The notes beneath the pieces were generated by a model. That model saw only the letters and a program-made list of their open reading frames with translations, was not told where the DNA came from and did no database searches. A DNA stretch of 64,000 nucleotides from Micromonospora sp. HNM0581. GTDB taxonomy: Bacteria; Actinomycetota; Actinomycetes; Mycobacteriales; Micromonosporaceae. Location: assembly GCF_012726175.1 (NCBI RefSeq), contig NZ_JAASAD010000005.1, positions 186,001 through 250,000 on the forward strand. The letters run 5' to 3'. The position numbers and the translations under genes are program-made. Below, piece after piece: positions 9,708 to 18,134 of this stretch (positions are counted from its first letter, which is position 1; each line of letters opens with the position of its first letter).

Positions 9708-10646
9708 ATGACGTTCGATTTTCCTGAGCCCACCCGCATCGCGGTCAACGGTGTGGAACTAGAAGTCTTCGAGGCCGGTCGGCAGCACGCGGGTAACCCG
9801 ATCGTGCTCTGTCACGGCTGGCCGGAACACGCCTACTCCTGGCGGTATCAGATGCCGGCCCTGGCCGCGGCGGGGTACCACGTCATCGTCCCGAACCAGC
9901 GGGGGTACGGCAACTCGTCCCGCCCCGACGAAGTGACGGACTACGACGTCGCCCACCTGTCGGGTGACCTGGTCGCGCTCCTCGATCACTACGGCTACGA
10001 GGATGCCACCTTCGTCGGCCATGACTGGGGCGCGTTCGTCGTCTGGGGCCTGACCTTGCTGCATCCGCACCGGGTCAACGGCGTGGTGGCGCTGAGCGTG
10101 CCCTACCAGCAGCGCGGAGAGATGCCGTGGACCGAGTTCCTGGAGGCTGCGTTCGGCCCCGACTTCTATCTCGTACATTTCAACCGGCAGCCGGGTGTCG
10201 CGGACGCTGTGTTCGAGGAGAACCCGGCTCGGTTCCTGCGGAACCTGTACCGGAAGAACCTGCCTCCCGCGGAGCCGCAACCCGGCAATGTGATGATCAA
10301 CATTGCCAGAGCGGTGGCCCCGTCCGGTGAGCCCGTCATGAGTGACAGCGACCTGGCCGTCTTCGTGTCCGCCTTCGAGTCCACCGGGTTCACGGGCGGA
10401 ATCAACTGGTACCGGAACCTGGACCGTAACTGGCACCTGCTGGCGGACGTCGACCCGATCGTCCGTCAGCCCACCCTCATGATCTACGGCGACCGCGACA
10501 TGGTGGCGAGGGCACCAAGGCTCACGGAGTTCGTGCCGAACGTGGACGTGGTCACGCTGGACTGCGGCCATTGGATTCAGCAGGAGAAGCCGAAGGAGAC
10601 GACCGAAGCGATCCTGAAGTGGTTGGACCGGCGGGGCGCCGCCTAG
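9708..10646 (+). CDS. Alpha/beta hydrolase, epoxide hydrolase-like
   Basis: 312 residues from ATG 9708, the start that gives the normal MTFDFPEPTRIAVNGVELEV opening. Oxyanion-hole motif HGWPEH; nucleophile Asp106 in GHDWGAFV; acid residue in YGDRDMV; catalytic histidine in DCGHWIQQEKP. An Asp nucleophile within GHDWG together with HGxP is typical of epoxide hydrolases and haloalkane dehalogenases, and the cap region fits the former. The substrate is unknown. It is transcribed away from the WYL regulator, so regulation by it is plausible. Confidence 0.85.
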   Translation: MTFDFPEPTRIAVNGVELEVFEAGRQHAGNPIVLCHGWPEHAYSWRYQMPALAAAGYHVIVPNQRGYGNSSRPDEVTDYDVAHLSGDLVALLDHYGYEDATFVGHDWGAFVVWGLTLLHPHRVNGVVALSVPYQQRGEMPWTEFLEAAFGPDFYLVHFNRQPGVADAVFEENPARFLRNLYRKNLPPAEPQPGNVMINIARAVAPSGEPVMSDSDLAVFVSAFESTGFTGGINWYRNLDRNWHLLADVDPIVRQPTLMIYGDRDMVARAPRLTEFVPNVDVVTLDCGHWIQQEKPKETTEAILKWLDRRGAA

Positions 10647-10759
10647 CTGCATCCCCAGACGGGTCAGCTCGACAGGTCGGCGGACTGTGTCTGGTTGGTG
10701 GAGTTGATGGTGGTCGCTGGGGTGGCGGCCACCATCGACTCAGGGGTGGGACCGTCTGT

Positions 10760-10951
10760 CTAGCGGGTGCGTAGGGCGGTGGTGAAGGTGGCCCAGGACG
10801 AGGGGTCGAAGGTCAGGACGGGGCCGTCGGGGTCCTTGCTGTCGCGGACGCCGACGCCGCCGCCGGGCAGTGTGTCGGCGACCTCGACGCAGTCGCCCTG
10901 GTTGCCGCTGCGGCTGCTGGTGCGCCACTTGACAGTCGTCGTGTCAGCCAC
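10760..10951 (-). CDS. DUF397 small protein
   Basis: 63 residues with the typical DUF397 sequence: WRTSSRSGNQGDCVEVAD, VGVRDSKDPDGPVLTFDPSSWATFTTAL. In actinomycetes such proteins are encoded beside a DUF5753/XRE regulator and act as its partner (BldB/WhiJ-type or Scr-type systems linked to development and secondary metabolism). Here the start overlaps the end of the regulator gene by eight bases, so the pair is translationally linked. Confidence 0.9.
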   Translation of the reverse strand: MADTTTVKWRTSSRSGNQGDCVEVADTLPGGGVGVRDSKDPDGPVLTFDPSSWATFTTALRTR

Positions 10952-11843
10952 GGGTGAATGCCTCCATCGTTGCGGTGATCAGCTTCCTCGACGACGTCTC
11001 GTCGAGTGCTCGTGAGGTCACGTCGTCCCAGGCCAGCTTGTAGGCAGCCACCTCGGTCCCCTTGTCGAGGTAGAGCGCGCCGGTGAGACTGTCGACGTAG
11101 ACCAGTGGTGGTTCGAGTGGTTCCGACGTGCCGGGCACGGGCGGAAACTCCAAGATGGTGAACGCGGACGTCATGCCGCCATGTACACCGACCTCGAACG
11201 GCAGAATCCGCAGCCTCACGCTGGGCGAGCGGGTGACGTCGAGGAGATGTTGAAGTTGAGCGCCCATGATCTCTGGCCCACCGACGGCCCGACGGATGAC
11301 CGCCTCGCTCAGGACGATTGCGAGGTGCGGTGGCCGAGGGCTGGCGAGCAGGCGTTGACGTTCCATCCGAAAGTCGACTTGCCGCTCGACCTCCTGCCTG
11401 TCGATGAGTCCGTGTGGTACACCGGTCACTTCCCTGGCGTATTCACGGGTCTGAAGAAGTCCGGGCACGGCTTCCGGCTCGTACTTGTGAATCCGTTCCG
11501 CGCTGCTTTCCAGCCTGACGAAAAGGCCGAACCAGCTCGGTAGGCGGGTGTTCGTGTAATCGTGCCACCAGGCACTCGCGCCGCTGGTGCGGGTCTCGCC
11601 GGAGAGGGCGAGCAGCTCGTTGCGGTCCTCGGCGCTGGCCTCGTACAGCTCGCACATCGCCTTGATCTCGATGTCGCGGAACTTGACGCGGGGGTCGCCG
11701 GCTTCGATGCGGTGGATGGTTGCGGGGCTGCGCTGCAGGAGCACGGCAGCCTTCTCCTGGCTCATCCCGGTCTCCTTGCGCAGGGCAGCCATCTTGCGGC
11801 CGATCCTTCGCCGCAACAGGGCCGATCCGTCCGTGTCGGACAC
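10944..11843 (-). CDS. XRE-family regulator with DUF5753 domain
   Basis: 299 residues from GTG at 11843, preceded by AGGAGG. The HTH occupies residues about 10-65 (RKMAALRKETGMSQEKAAVLLQRSPATIHRIEAG). The DUF5753 region then begins near residue 95 with YEPEAVPGLLQTREYAREV, and includes RQRLLASPRPPHLAIVLSEAVIRR and VRLRILPFEVGVHGGMTSAF. This WhiJ-like family pairs with DUF397 proteins, encoded here immediately downstream with an 8-bp overlap. The target is unknown; the oppositely oriented small-ORF/GPP34 operon beyond 12.2 kb could be one. Confidence 0.9.
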   Translation of the reverse strand: MSDTDGSALLRRRIGRKMAALRKETGMSQEKAAVLLQRSPATIHRIEAGDPRVKFRDIEIKAMCELYEASAEDRNELLALSGETRTSGASAWWHDYTNTRLPSWFGLFVRLESSAERIHKYEPEAVPGLLQTREYAREVTGVPHGLIDRQEVERQVDFRMERQRLLASPRPPHLAIVLSEAVIRRAVGGPEIMGAQLQHLLDVTRSPSVRLRILPFEVGVHGGMTSAFTILEFPPVPGTSEPLEPPLVYVDSLTGALYLDKGTEVAAYKLAWDDVTSRALDETSSRKLITATMEAFTRG

Positions 11844-12213
11844 GGAGCCTCCTATCACCACTTTGCCAAACAGCAGCATACAAACGATGGACTACTAGAT
11901 CACTTTCTCTTTCCTGTCGCCCTGACCTGGGCAAATGTCATCGGAGTGGGGCTAATATGCAAACCCTTTCATGATTTTATTCACGCTGCTTCATTGCATC
12001 CTTCCGTACCGCAGCCAGACGATGACGTTCAGCAGGTTCGCTCCCGCATCGGTGCGAGCCACACCGTCGTGACAGGACGACTAACGACCGTCCGTTAAGG
12101 ACGGATGTGTCCTGCTGAGAAATGTACGAGTTTTCTCCGCCCCACCGGTCGAGGTGCGCGGTCCGTGCCGGGGAGGGCCCGACCGCGCACCCCCAGCAGG
12201 AAGGTGAACGACA
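11844..12213. promoter_or_regulatory. Intergenic control region with nested hairpins
   Basis: No gene is visible. It is less GC-rich than its surroundings around 11880-12000 and should hold the promoter of the minus-strand XRE gene. At 12088-12104 CCGTCC and GGACGG flank a GTTAA loop, and CAGGAC (12073-12078) can pair outside it with GTCCTG (12109-12114). The double hairpin lies 100 bp before the small coupled genes on the plus strand and may be an operator or leader structure. Confidence 0.45.
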
Positions 12214-12303
12214 GTGCGCCTCACGTGGTCCGTCCCGCCCGACGCCCACACCCCGTTCGACAACCAGCGATCTCGTCAATGGTCAACAGGAGCAGCACGG
12301 TGA
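12214..12303 (+). CDS. 29-residue ORF coupled to the next gene
   Basis: Starts at GTG 12214, nine bases after AGGAAGG (12198-12204), and encodes a short polar peptide (VRLTWSVPPDAHTPFDNQRS...). Its stop overlaps the next gene in the form TGATG (12301-12305). Good ribosome binding site and exact stop/start overlap suggest that it is translated and couples expression of the following two genes. No family is recognised; it may act only as a leader. Confidence 0.45.
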   Translation: MRLTWSVPPDAHTPFDNQRSRQWSTGAAR

Positions 12304-12575
12304 TGAGGACACCTCAGCCGGTACCGGAGGTGGCGACGGGGACGTTGCTGCGGCTCGCCCCAGGCGACTGGTCGTACGGACGGGATCTCACCCCGGGCAC
12401 CGCCATCACGGTCACCGTGACCAGTGTTCGGGAACTGCCGAACCGGGCGGACGAATGGGTGTGGGTGCTGGGGCACCGGCCGGAGTGTGGATACCCGCAC
12501 GTCGACCGGCATCCACCCTGCATGGAGGTGCGGGTCGCGGTGGCCGCCCTGTCCGGTGGACAGCAGGCGTCATGA
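12303..12575 (+). CDS. Small hypothetical protein, 90 residues
   Basis: ATG at 12303 (GTG at 12300 also possible). The sequence is soluble and contains LAPGDWSYGRDLTPGTAITVTVTSVRELPN and GHRPECGYPHVDRHPPCMEVRVAVAAL, with two cysteines and three histidines near the C-terminus that could bind metal. I do not recognise a family. It overlaps the upstream mini-ORF (TGATG) and the GPP34 gene (ATGA), so all three are co-translated. Confidence 0.65.
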   Translation: MRTPQPVPEVATGTLLRLAPGDWSYGRDLTPGTAITVTVTSVRELPNRADEWVWVLGHRPECGYPHVDRHPPCMEVRVAVAALSGGQQAS

Positions 12576-13543
12576 CCGGCACCGAGGAGAGCGACCGGGT
12601 CGTGGACCGGTTCGAGTCGGCCCGGCGCACCGTACTGCAGCACCGATCCGGCGGCACCTGCTTCCACTGCCGTCACGGTGGGTGCGGGCAGTACACCTGG
12701 GCGGTCGTCGAGTTGGGCTGCCACCCGGGCGGTCGGCGCCTGCTGCGTCAGCTCGGGTTCCCCGCCGACGAACCGGCCGAGCCCCGCGCGCCGCAGGCAA
12801 CCGACAGAGCGCACGACGGCGGGCACACCGCACACCTGCACCGCCACCCGGAACCACGCCCGGCGGTACGGGCCGTCGGCAGCGCCACCCCGCAGACCGC
12901 TGCCCGTCTCGCCGACGAATTCTTCTACCTGGCCCACGACGACCAGACCGGCCGTCCGCGGCTGTTCGAGTCGGCGACGGCGTACGGACTGGCCGCCGCG
13001 CTGCTCGTCGAGCTGCACCAGGCGGGCCGGATCGTCGTCGCCGGCCGGCAGGTGCGGGTCGTCGACACCGCGCCGCCAACGGACTGGCTGCAACACCTCG
13101 TCCTCGACCGTCTCGTGGCCGAGCCGCGCCACAGCGCGACCCGCACCTGGCTGTCGTTCCTCGCCGCCACCGCCTACCAGCAGGTGGCAACCCGCATGTG
13201 GCAGCTCGGGCTGGTGCGGCCCGAACAGGTCGGTCGGTGGTTACGGCACCGCACCGTGTACGTGCCGACGGACATGAACCGGGCAGCATGCTCCTGGGCC
13301 CGGCTCTCCTGCCACCTACGTGACCGCCAGCAGCTCAACAGCTTCGACGTGGCGCTCGCCGGCCTGGCCGTACACACCCAGCTCTCCCCGATCCTGCTCG
13401 TCGGCGCACCCACCCGGGCCTTCCTGCACGAGCAGGTCGACAAGGCACCACCAGCCTTGCGGGACCTGTTCGCGGATCTCCGGGCCGTCGTCGGCGGCAC
13501 CGTGCTGAGTCACCGCACCGTGCTCAGTCACCGCACCAGCTGA
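12572..13543 (+). CDS. GPP34 (GOLPH3-like) domain protein with Cys-rich N-terminus
   Basis: 323 residues. From about residue 108 the sequence is a GPP34 domain: LADEFFYLAHDDQTGRPRLF, ATAYGLAAALLVELHQAGRI and a C-terminal FDVALAGLAVHTQLSPILL. Eukaryotic GOLPH3 binds phosphatidylinositol 4-phosphate at the Golgi; in actinomycetes GPP34 proteins are common and poorly characterised, probably lipid- or membrane-associated. The first 60 residues include CFHCRHGGCGQYTW plus a later Cys, an uncommon addition that resembles a metal site. Translation is coupled to the 90-residue protein upstream. Confidence 0.8.
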   Translation: MTGTEESDRVVDRFESARRTVLQHRSGGTCFHCRHGGCGQYTWAVVELGCHPGGRRLLRQLGFPADEPAEPRAPQATDRAHDGGHTAHLHRHPEPRPAVRAVGSATPQTAARLADEFFYLAHDDQTGRPRLFESATAYGLAAALLVELHQAGRIVVAGRQVRVVDTAPPTDWLQHLVLDRLVAEPRHSATRTWLSFLAATAYQQVATRMWQLGLVRPEQVGRWLRHRTVYVPTDMNRAACSWARLSCHLRDRQQLNSFDVALAGLAVHTQLSPILLVGAPTRAFLHEQVDKAPPALRDLFADLRAVVGGTVLSHRTVLSHRTS

Positions 13544-13625
13544 GCGGCACCACGTCACCGTCGGCCCGGAGCGGACGCACCGGGCTGTCGCCGAAACCTG
13601 TCACCCTCGCGCAGAAAGAGAACCG

Positions 13626-15122
13626 ATGTCCCACACCAGAACCGACACCGTCTGCGCTGTCCTCGCCAGAGGGCGGCTCGGTATCCCGTCGGTGGTGTTC
13701 TTCGTCATCGCCGCCGCCGCACCGCTGACCGTCGTCGCCGGTGGCGCGACCACCGGGTACGCGGTCACCGGTGTCACCGGCATCCCCGTCGCATACCTGC
13801 TCGTGGCGGCCGTGTTGGCGTTGTTCGCGGTCGGCTACGTGGCCATGTCCCGGCGGATCGTCAACGCGGGCGCCTTCTACACCTACGTCACCCGCGGACT
13901 CGGCCGCCCCGCCGGCGTCGGCGCAGCCATGGTCGCGCTGCTCGCCTACAACGCGATGCAGATCGGCCTGTACGGCGGGGCCGGGGCGGTCACCGCGCAG
14001 TTCCTCGACGACCGGTACGGCTGGCAGCTCACCTGGTGGATGTGCGCCCTCGCCGTCTGGGCCGTCGTCACGGTGCTCGGGGTCGCGCGGATCGACCTCA
14101 ACGGCAAGGTTCTCGCCGTCGTCCTCGTCGTCGAATGCGTCGTCGCGTTGACCTTCGACGCCATCATGCTCACCCACCCCGCCGACGGCACCGTCTCCTT
14201 CGACACCCTCGCCCCCTCCCACGTGTTCGCCGCCGGCATCGGCGCCGCGCTGGTCACCGCGATCACCGGATTCGTCGGCTTCGAAGGCACCGTCGTGTTC
14301 TCGGAGGAAACCAAAGACCCGCGCCGCACCATCGCCCGCGCCACCTACATCGCCGTCGCCGTGACCGGCCTGCTGTACGGACTGTCCGCGTGGGCGATGT
14401 CCGTGGCCACCGGCCCCGACCGCATCGTGGCGGCGGCCCGCGCCGACGGCACCGACCTGATCTTCAACCTGGTGGCGCCCTACCTGCACCAGAGCGTCAT
14501 CACCGTCGCCCGGGTCCTCTTCATCACCAGCCTGTTCGCCGCCCTGCTCTCCTTCCACCACACCGTCGCCCGGTACCTGTTCGCCCTCGGCCGCGAACGC
14601 GTGCTTGCGGCCGTGTTCGGTCGCACCAGCCGCCGTACCGGCGCACCCAAGGCCGGCTCCCTCGCCCAGAGCGGGCTCGCCTTCGCCGTGCTTGTCGGCT
14701 ACGCCCTGGCGGGGGCGGACCCGATCGTGCACCTGTTCTTCTGGATCACCGTCACCGGCGGCCTCGGCGTCCTGGCCCTGATGACCGCCACCTCCGCCGC
14801 CGTCATCGGCTTCTTCACCCGCACCACCCACACCGAAGGACCATGGCGGTCGACGATCGCACCGGGAATCGCCGCGCTCGCGCTCGGCGGGATCCTCACC
14901 GTCACCCTGCGCGAGTTCGACACCCTCCTCGGCGTGGCCCCGGACTCGCCGCTGCGCTGGGCGTTCCCCGCCGCGTACGCCGCCGCGGCACTGCTCGGCA
15001 TCGCGTGGGCACTGATCCTGCGCACCATCGATCCACACCGGTACGCGGCGATCGGGCTCGGTGCCGACAGCGACACCGCCGGACCGCTACGAACCCCCGA
15101 CACCGTCCGTCAACCCGCCTGA
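13626..15122 (+). CDS. APC-superfamily amino acid permease
   Basis: 498 residues, about twelve hydrophobic segments. The first helix region (GIPSVVFFVIAAAAPLTVVAGG) has the unwound helix typical of APC transporters; FVGFEGTVVFSEETKDPRRTIARATY is the conserved helix 6/loop motif of the amino acid/polyamine branch. It should import or exchange an amino acid across the cytoplasmic membrane; the substrate is not evident. The GNAT gene starts 14 bp after its stop and is probably in the same transcript. Confidence 0.88.
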   Translation: MSHTRTDTVCAVLARGRLGIPSVVFFVIAAAAPLTVVAGGATTGYAVTGVTGIPVAYLLVAAVLALFAVGYVAMSRRIVNAGAFYTYVTRGLGRPAGVGAAMVALLAYNAMQIGLYGGAGAVTAQFLDDRYGWQLTWWMCALAVWAVVTVLGVARIDLNGKVLAVVLVVECVVALTFDAIMLTHPADGTVSFDTLAPSHVFAAGIGAALVTAITGFVGFEGTVVFSEETKDPRRTIARATYIAVAVTGLLYGLSAWAMSVATGPDRIVAAARADGTDLIFNLVAPYLHQSVITVARVLFITSLFAALLSFHHTVARYLFALGRERVLAAVFGRTSRRTGAPKAGSLAQSGLAFAVLVGYALAGADPIVHLFFWITVTGGLGVLALMTATSAAVIGFFTRTTHTEGPWRSTIAPGIAALALGGILTVTLREFDTLLGVAPDSPLRWAFPAAYAAAALLGIAWALILRTIDPHRYAAIGLGADSDTAGPLRTPDTVRQPA

Positions 15123-15136
15123 AGAGGGGATACATC

Positions 15137-15769
15137 GTGTTCCGTCACCTCGTGCGCCCGGCCACCCGCACCGACGCCGGCCCACTGATCGCCGTCCTCG
15201 CCGAGGCGTTCCACGACGGTCCGCTCGCCGACTGGCTCATCCCGGATCCGGGGGACCGGCGCACCGTCTACTACCGGTATTTCCGCGACGCGTTCTACCA
15301 CGGACTCGACCACGGCGAGGTACACACCACCGGTGGCCAGACCGCCGTCGCCATCTGGTACCACCGCCGGGAGGCGGTACCCGCCAGGCCCGACCGGCCC
15401 GCCGCGCTCGACCGGATAGCAGGGGCGTACGCGCCGAAGTTCCTGCTGCTGGAGGAAGCGATCGAGGGGTGTCATCCGGATCGGCCGCACCACTATCTCG
15501 CCTACCTCGCCGTCGACCCGACCCGGCAGAACCAGGGCCTCGGCACCGCCCTGCTCAACCACGGACACGGTCGACTCGACCAGCTCGGCGCGCCGGCACA
15601 CCTCGAAGCCAGCAATCCGCGTAACCGGGGGCTCTACCTCCGCCACGGATACACCACCGGCCGCACGGTCGGCCTCGCCTCCGACGGACCCGCGATCTGG
15701 CCCATGTGCCGTGCAGCCGCCGATGTCACCGGCGAGCGAAGTCGGCTCCCACGCCCGGGACGCTACTGA
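15137..15769 (+). CDS. GNAT-family N-acetyltransferase
   Basis: 210 residues from GTG 15137 with GAAGAGGGG upstream. Residues 1-30 (VRPATRTDAGPLIAVLAEAFHDGPLADWLIPD) and the acetyl-CoA-binding block HYLAYLAVDPTRQNQGLGTALLNHG (about residues 117-140, Q-x-x-G-L-G-T) define the fold; LEASNPRNRGLYLRHGYTTG is the C-terminal motif. Substrate unknown. The adjacent permease gene suggests that it acts on an imported amine or amino acid, but this is only inferred from the neighbourhood. Confidence 0.85.
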   Translation: MFRHLVRPATRTDAGPLIAVLAEAFHDGPLADWLIPDPGDRRTVYYRYFRDAFYHGLDHGEVHTTGGQTAVAIWYHRREAVPARPDRPAALDRIAGAYAPKFLLLEEAIEGCHPDRPHHYLAYLAVDPTRQNQGLGTALLNHGHGRLDQLGAPAHLEASNPRNRGLYLRHGYTTGRTVGLASDGPAIWPMCRAAADVTGERSRLPRPGRY

Positions 15770-15820
15770 CCTGCCCGGTTCCGAGGTCACGTCGTGGCGC
15801 ACCGGAACCGGGCCGGCATG

Positions 15821-16837
15821 TCACGGTCGGGCGGGACCGGCGCTGTCGCGGCGGATCAGCTCGGCGGACAGTTTCTCGACCCGAGCGACGGCGGCTCCCG
15901 GATCCAGCGCCAGCGCCATCGCCCGGGCACCCAACTCGACCAGGGGGAGTCGGACCGTGGTCAGCGGCGGGGTGACGTCACGGGAGATCGGCAAGTCGTC
16001 GAAGCCGAAGACGCTCACCTGCTGCGGTACCGCGACCGCACGGGCACGCAACAGCGCCAACGCCCCGATGGCCATGGTGTCGTTGAGCGCCGCGATCGCG
16101 GTCAGCCCCGGTTCGGCGTCGAGCAGCGCGGCGGTGGCCTCGGCGCCACCGTCGCGGTCGAAGCCGGCGTACCGGATGCGGTGTTCCGGTAACTCCTGGT
16201 CGTGGTCGGCGAGTGCCGCGCGTAGCCCGGTGAGCCGGTCGGTGGTGGTGGTGAGCACCCGGGGCCCGGCCACCACCCCGATGCGTTCGTGGCCGAGGCG
16301 GCACAGCTCCCGCCCGAGCAGTTCGGCGCCGCCCCGGTTGTCGGGCATCACCGCGTCGCCGGTGTGCTCGTGGCGGCCGATCACCGCGACCCGCCCACCG
16401 GTGGCCTCGTACGCGGCGAGTTTGCCGTTGAGCAGCCGGGTGAAGTCGGCGTCGTGATAGCCGGAGCCGGCGAGGATGATGGCGGCCACCTGATGACCCC
16501 GCAGCAGCTCGACGTACTCCAACTCCCGCTCGGGATCGCGGTAGCTGTTGCAGATCATCAACAGCCGGCCCTGATCGGTGGCGACCCGTTGCAGACCCCG
16601 GGTGATCTCCGAGAAGTACGGGTCGGAGACGTCGTGCACGATCACCCCGACGACACCGCGATGAGAGCGAGCCAGCAGTTGGGCGTGGGCGTTGGGAACG
16701 TACTCCAGGTCGGCGACGGCCTGGAGTACCCGCTCCCGCAGTTCCTCGGTGACGGGCTTGCTGCTGCCGTTGATCACACGGGATGCGGTGGCGGGTGAGA
16801 CACCGGCCCGCCGGGCCACATCGGACAGCGTCGCCAC
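15821..16837 (-). CDS. LacI-family transcriptional repressor
   Basis: 338 residues from GTG 16837, which gives the canonical N-terminus VATLSDVARRAGVSPATASRVINGSS (HTH and hinge). The periplasmic-binding-protein-like sensor follows (GVVGVIVHDVSDPYFSEITRGLQ, AIILAGSG, LNDTMAIGALALLRA, VSVFGFDDLPISRDVTPPLTTVRLPL). A sugar or nucleoside is the usual effector, but no sugar gene adjoins it, so its regulon is elsewhere or autoregulatory. It is convergent with the GNAT gene and downstream of the exonuclease on the same strand. Confidence 0.9.
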   Translation of the reverse strand: MATLSDVARRAGVSPATASRVINGSSKPVTEELRERVLQAVADLEYVPNAHAQLLARSHRGVVGVIVHDVSDPYFSEITRGLQRVATDQGRLLMICNSYRDPERELEYVELLRGHQVAAIILAGSGYHDADFTRLLNGKLAAYEATGGRVAVIGRHEHTGDAVMPDNRGGAELLGRELCRLGHERIGVVAGPRVLTTTTDRLTGLRAALADHDQELPEHRIRYAGFDRDGGAEATAALLDAEPGLTAIAALNDTMAIGALALLRARAVAVPQQVSVFGFDDLPISRDVTPPLTTVRLPLVELGARAMALALDPGAAVARVEKLSAELIRRDSAGPARP

Positions 16838-16953
16838 TACCGCCCCCTCACCCGCCGCGCCGACCGCTGTCGTGGCGGCCAGCGACACCGTACCCCAGCA
16901 CGGTGGCGCACTGCGCGGGCGACCTGTGGCCAGATCGCCCGCCGTGGCGCCGG

Positions 16954-17883
16954 TCAGCCCGCCGTGGTGCGGGCGGCTAGCGCGTCGACCAGCCGTCGGG
17001 TGGCACCGGCCAGGTTCCACCGGTCGGCCAGGTCGAGCAGTCGTCGCGGGTCGGCCGGCGACACCGGTAGCTCGGTGGACAGCGGTGGCAGCGGCACGTC
17101 CAGGGCGACCTTGACGACCCTCGGCGCCACCGCGAGGTAGCCCCGGGCGGCGTCGAGCCTGGTGCGCAACCCGGGTGCGAAGCCGGCGGCCGGATCGTCC
17201 AGAGCGGCGAGGATGCCGGCGATGTCGCCGTACCTGTCGACCAGCCGGGCGGCGGTCTTCTCACCGACGCCAGCCACGCCGGGCAGCCCGTCGGACGGGT
17301 CACCGCGCAGCGCGGCGAACTCGGCGTACCGGTTGGCCGGCACGCCGTAGCGAGCCCGCACGGCGTCGTCGTCGCAGTCCTCCAACTTGGCCACCCCACG
17401 CCCGACGTAGAGCAGCCGCACCCGCCGGGCGTCGTCGATCAGCTGGAACAGGTCGCGGTCACCGGAGACCACCTCCACCGGGCCGGGCTCGGTCACCGAG
17501 AGGGTGCCCAACACGTCGTCGGCCTCGTAGCCGGTCGCGCCGACCACGGCCACCCCCAGCGCGTCGAGCATCTCCAGAATCATCGGCACCTGCGGTGAAA
17601 GCGTGTCCGGTACCACCTCGCCGCCCTCGGGTGCCACCCGGTGCGCCTTGTACGACGGCAGCAGCGCGACCCGCCAGTCGGGCCGCCAGTCGTGGTCCAT
17701 CGCGCACACCATCCGCCCCGGCCGGCGGGTGCGCACCAGGTTGGCGAGCATGTCGAGGAACCCGCGCACCGCGTTCACCGGTTGCCCGTCGGCGGTCTTC
17801 GCGGCGGACTCGGGAATGCCGAAGTACGCCCGGAAGTAGAGACTGGGCGCGTCGACGAGCATGATCGGGGTCTGCGCTGTCAC
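16954..17883 (-). CDS. 5'-3' exonuclease (PolI-type/FEN family)
   Basis: 309 residues from GTG 17883 (MLVDAPSLYFRAYF follows within ten residues). Acidic metal-binding motifs GYEADDVLGTL and VSGDRDLFQL and the helix-hairpin-helix block LRGDPSDGLPGVAGVGEKTAARLV match the stand-alone homologue of the PolA 5' nuclease domain. It would remove RNA primers or flaps during replication and repair. Actinomycetes commonly carry such a gene in addition to polA. The promoter faces the short region before the acyl-CoA dehydrogenase gene. Confidence 0.9.
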   Translation of the reverse strand: MTAQTPIMLVDAPSLYFRAYFGIPESAAKTADGQPVNAVRGFLDMLANLVRTRRPGRMVCAMDHDWRPDWRVALLPSYKAHRVAPEGGEVVPDTLSPQVPMILEMLDALGVAVVGATGYEADDVLGTLSVTEPGPVEVVSGDRDLFQLIDDARRVRLLYVGRGVAKLEDCDDDAVRARYGVPANRYAEFAALRGDPSDGLPGVAGVGEKTAARLVDRYGDIAGILAALDDPAAGFAPGLRTRLDAARGYLAVAPRVVKVALDVPLPPLSTELPVSPADPRRLLDLADRWNLAGATRRLVDALAARTTAG

Positions 17884-18134
17884 GTCCGACAGCCTGGCAC
17901 ACCGCACCGACGTTCCCGGCGCACGACATGGCCAAACGACCGTTAAGCTGACGGTGTGGGGTTCGGGGAGCTGCATCCGCCGCGACGACCGGCCGCTGGC
18001 TGCCGTGACGGCCTTCTCCGGCGAACCGGGCAGCTACCTGGCCGGGCCCCACGGCGCCCGCATCGAGGACACCGACGTCCGCACGACGGACGGCGTACGA
18101 CGGCTCAACACCACCCCACGGAGCTCACCGCGCT

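Noticed and set aside
14036..15136. Extended frame before the GNAT gene
   Set aside because: It reads the APC permease gene in the wrong frame; only the part from GTG 15137 is a protein family member.
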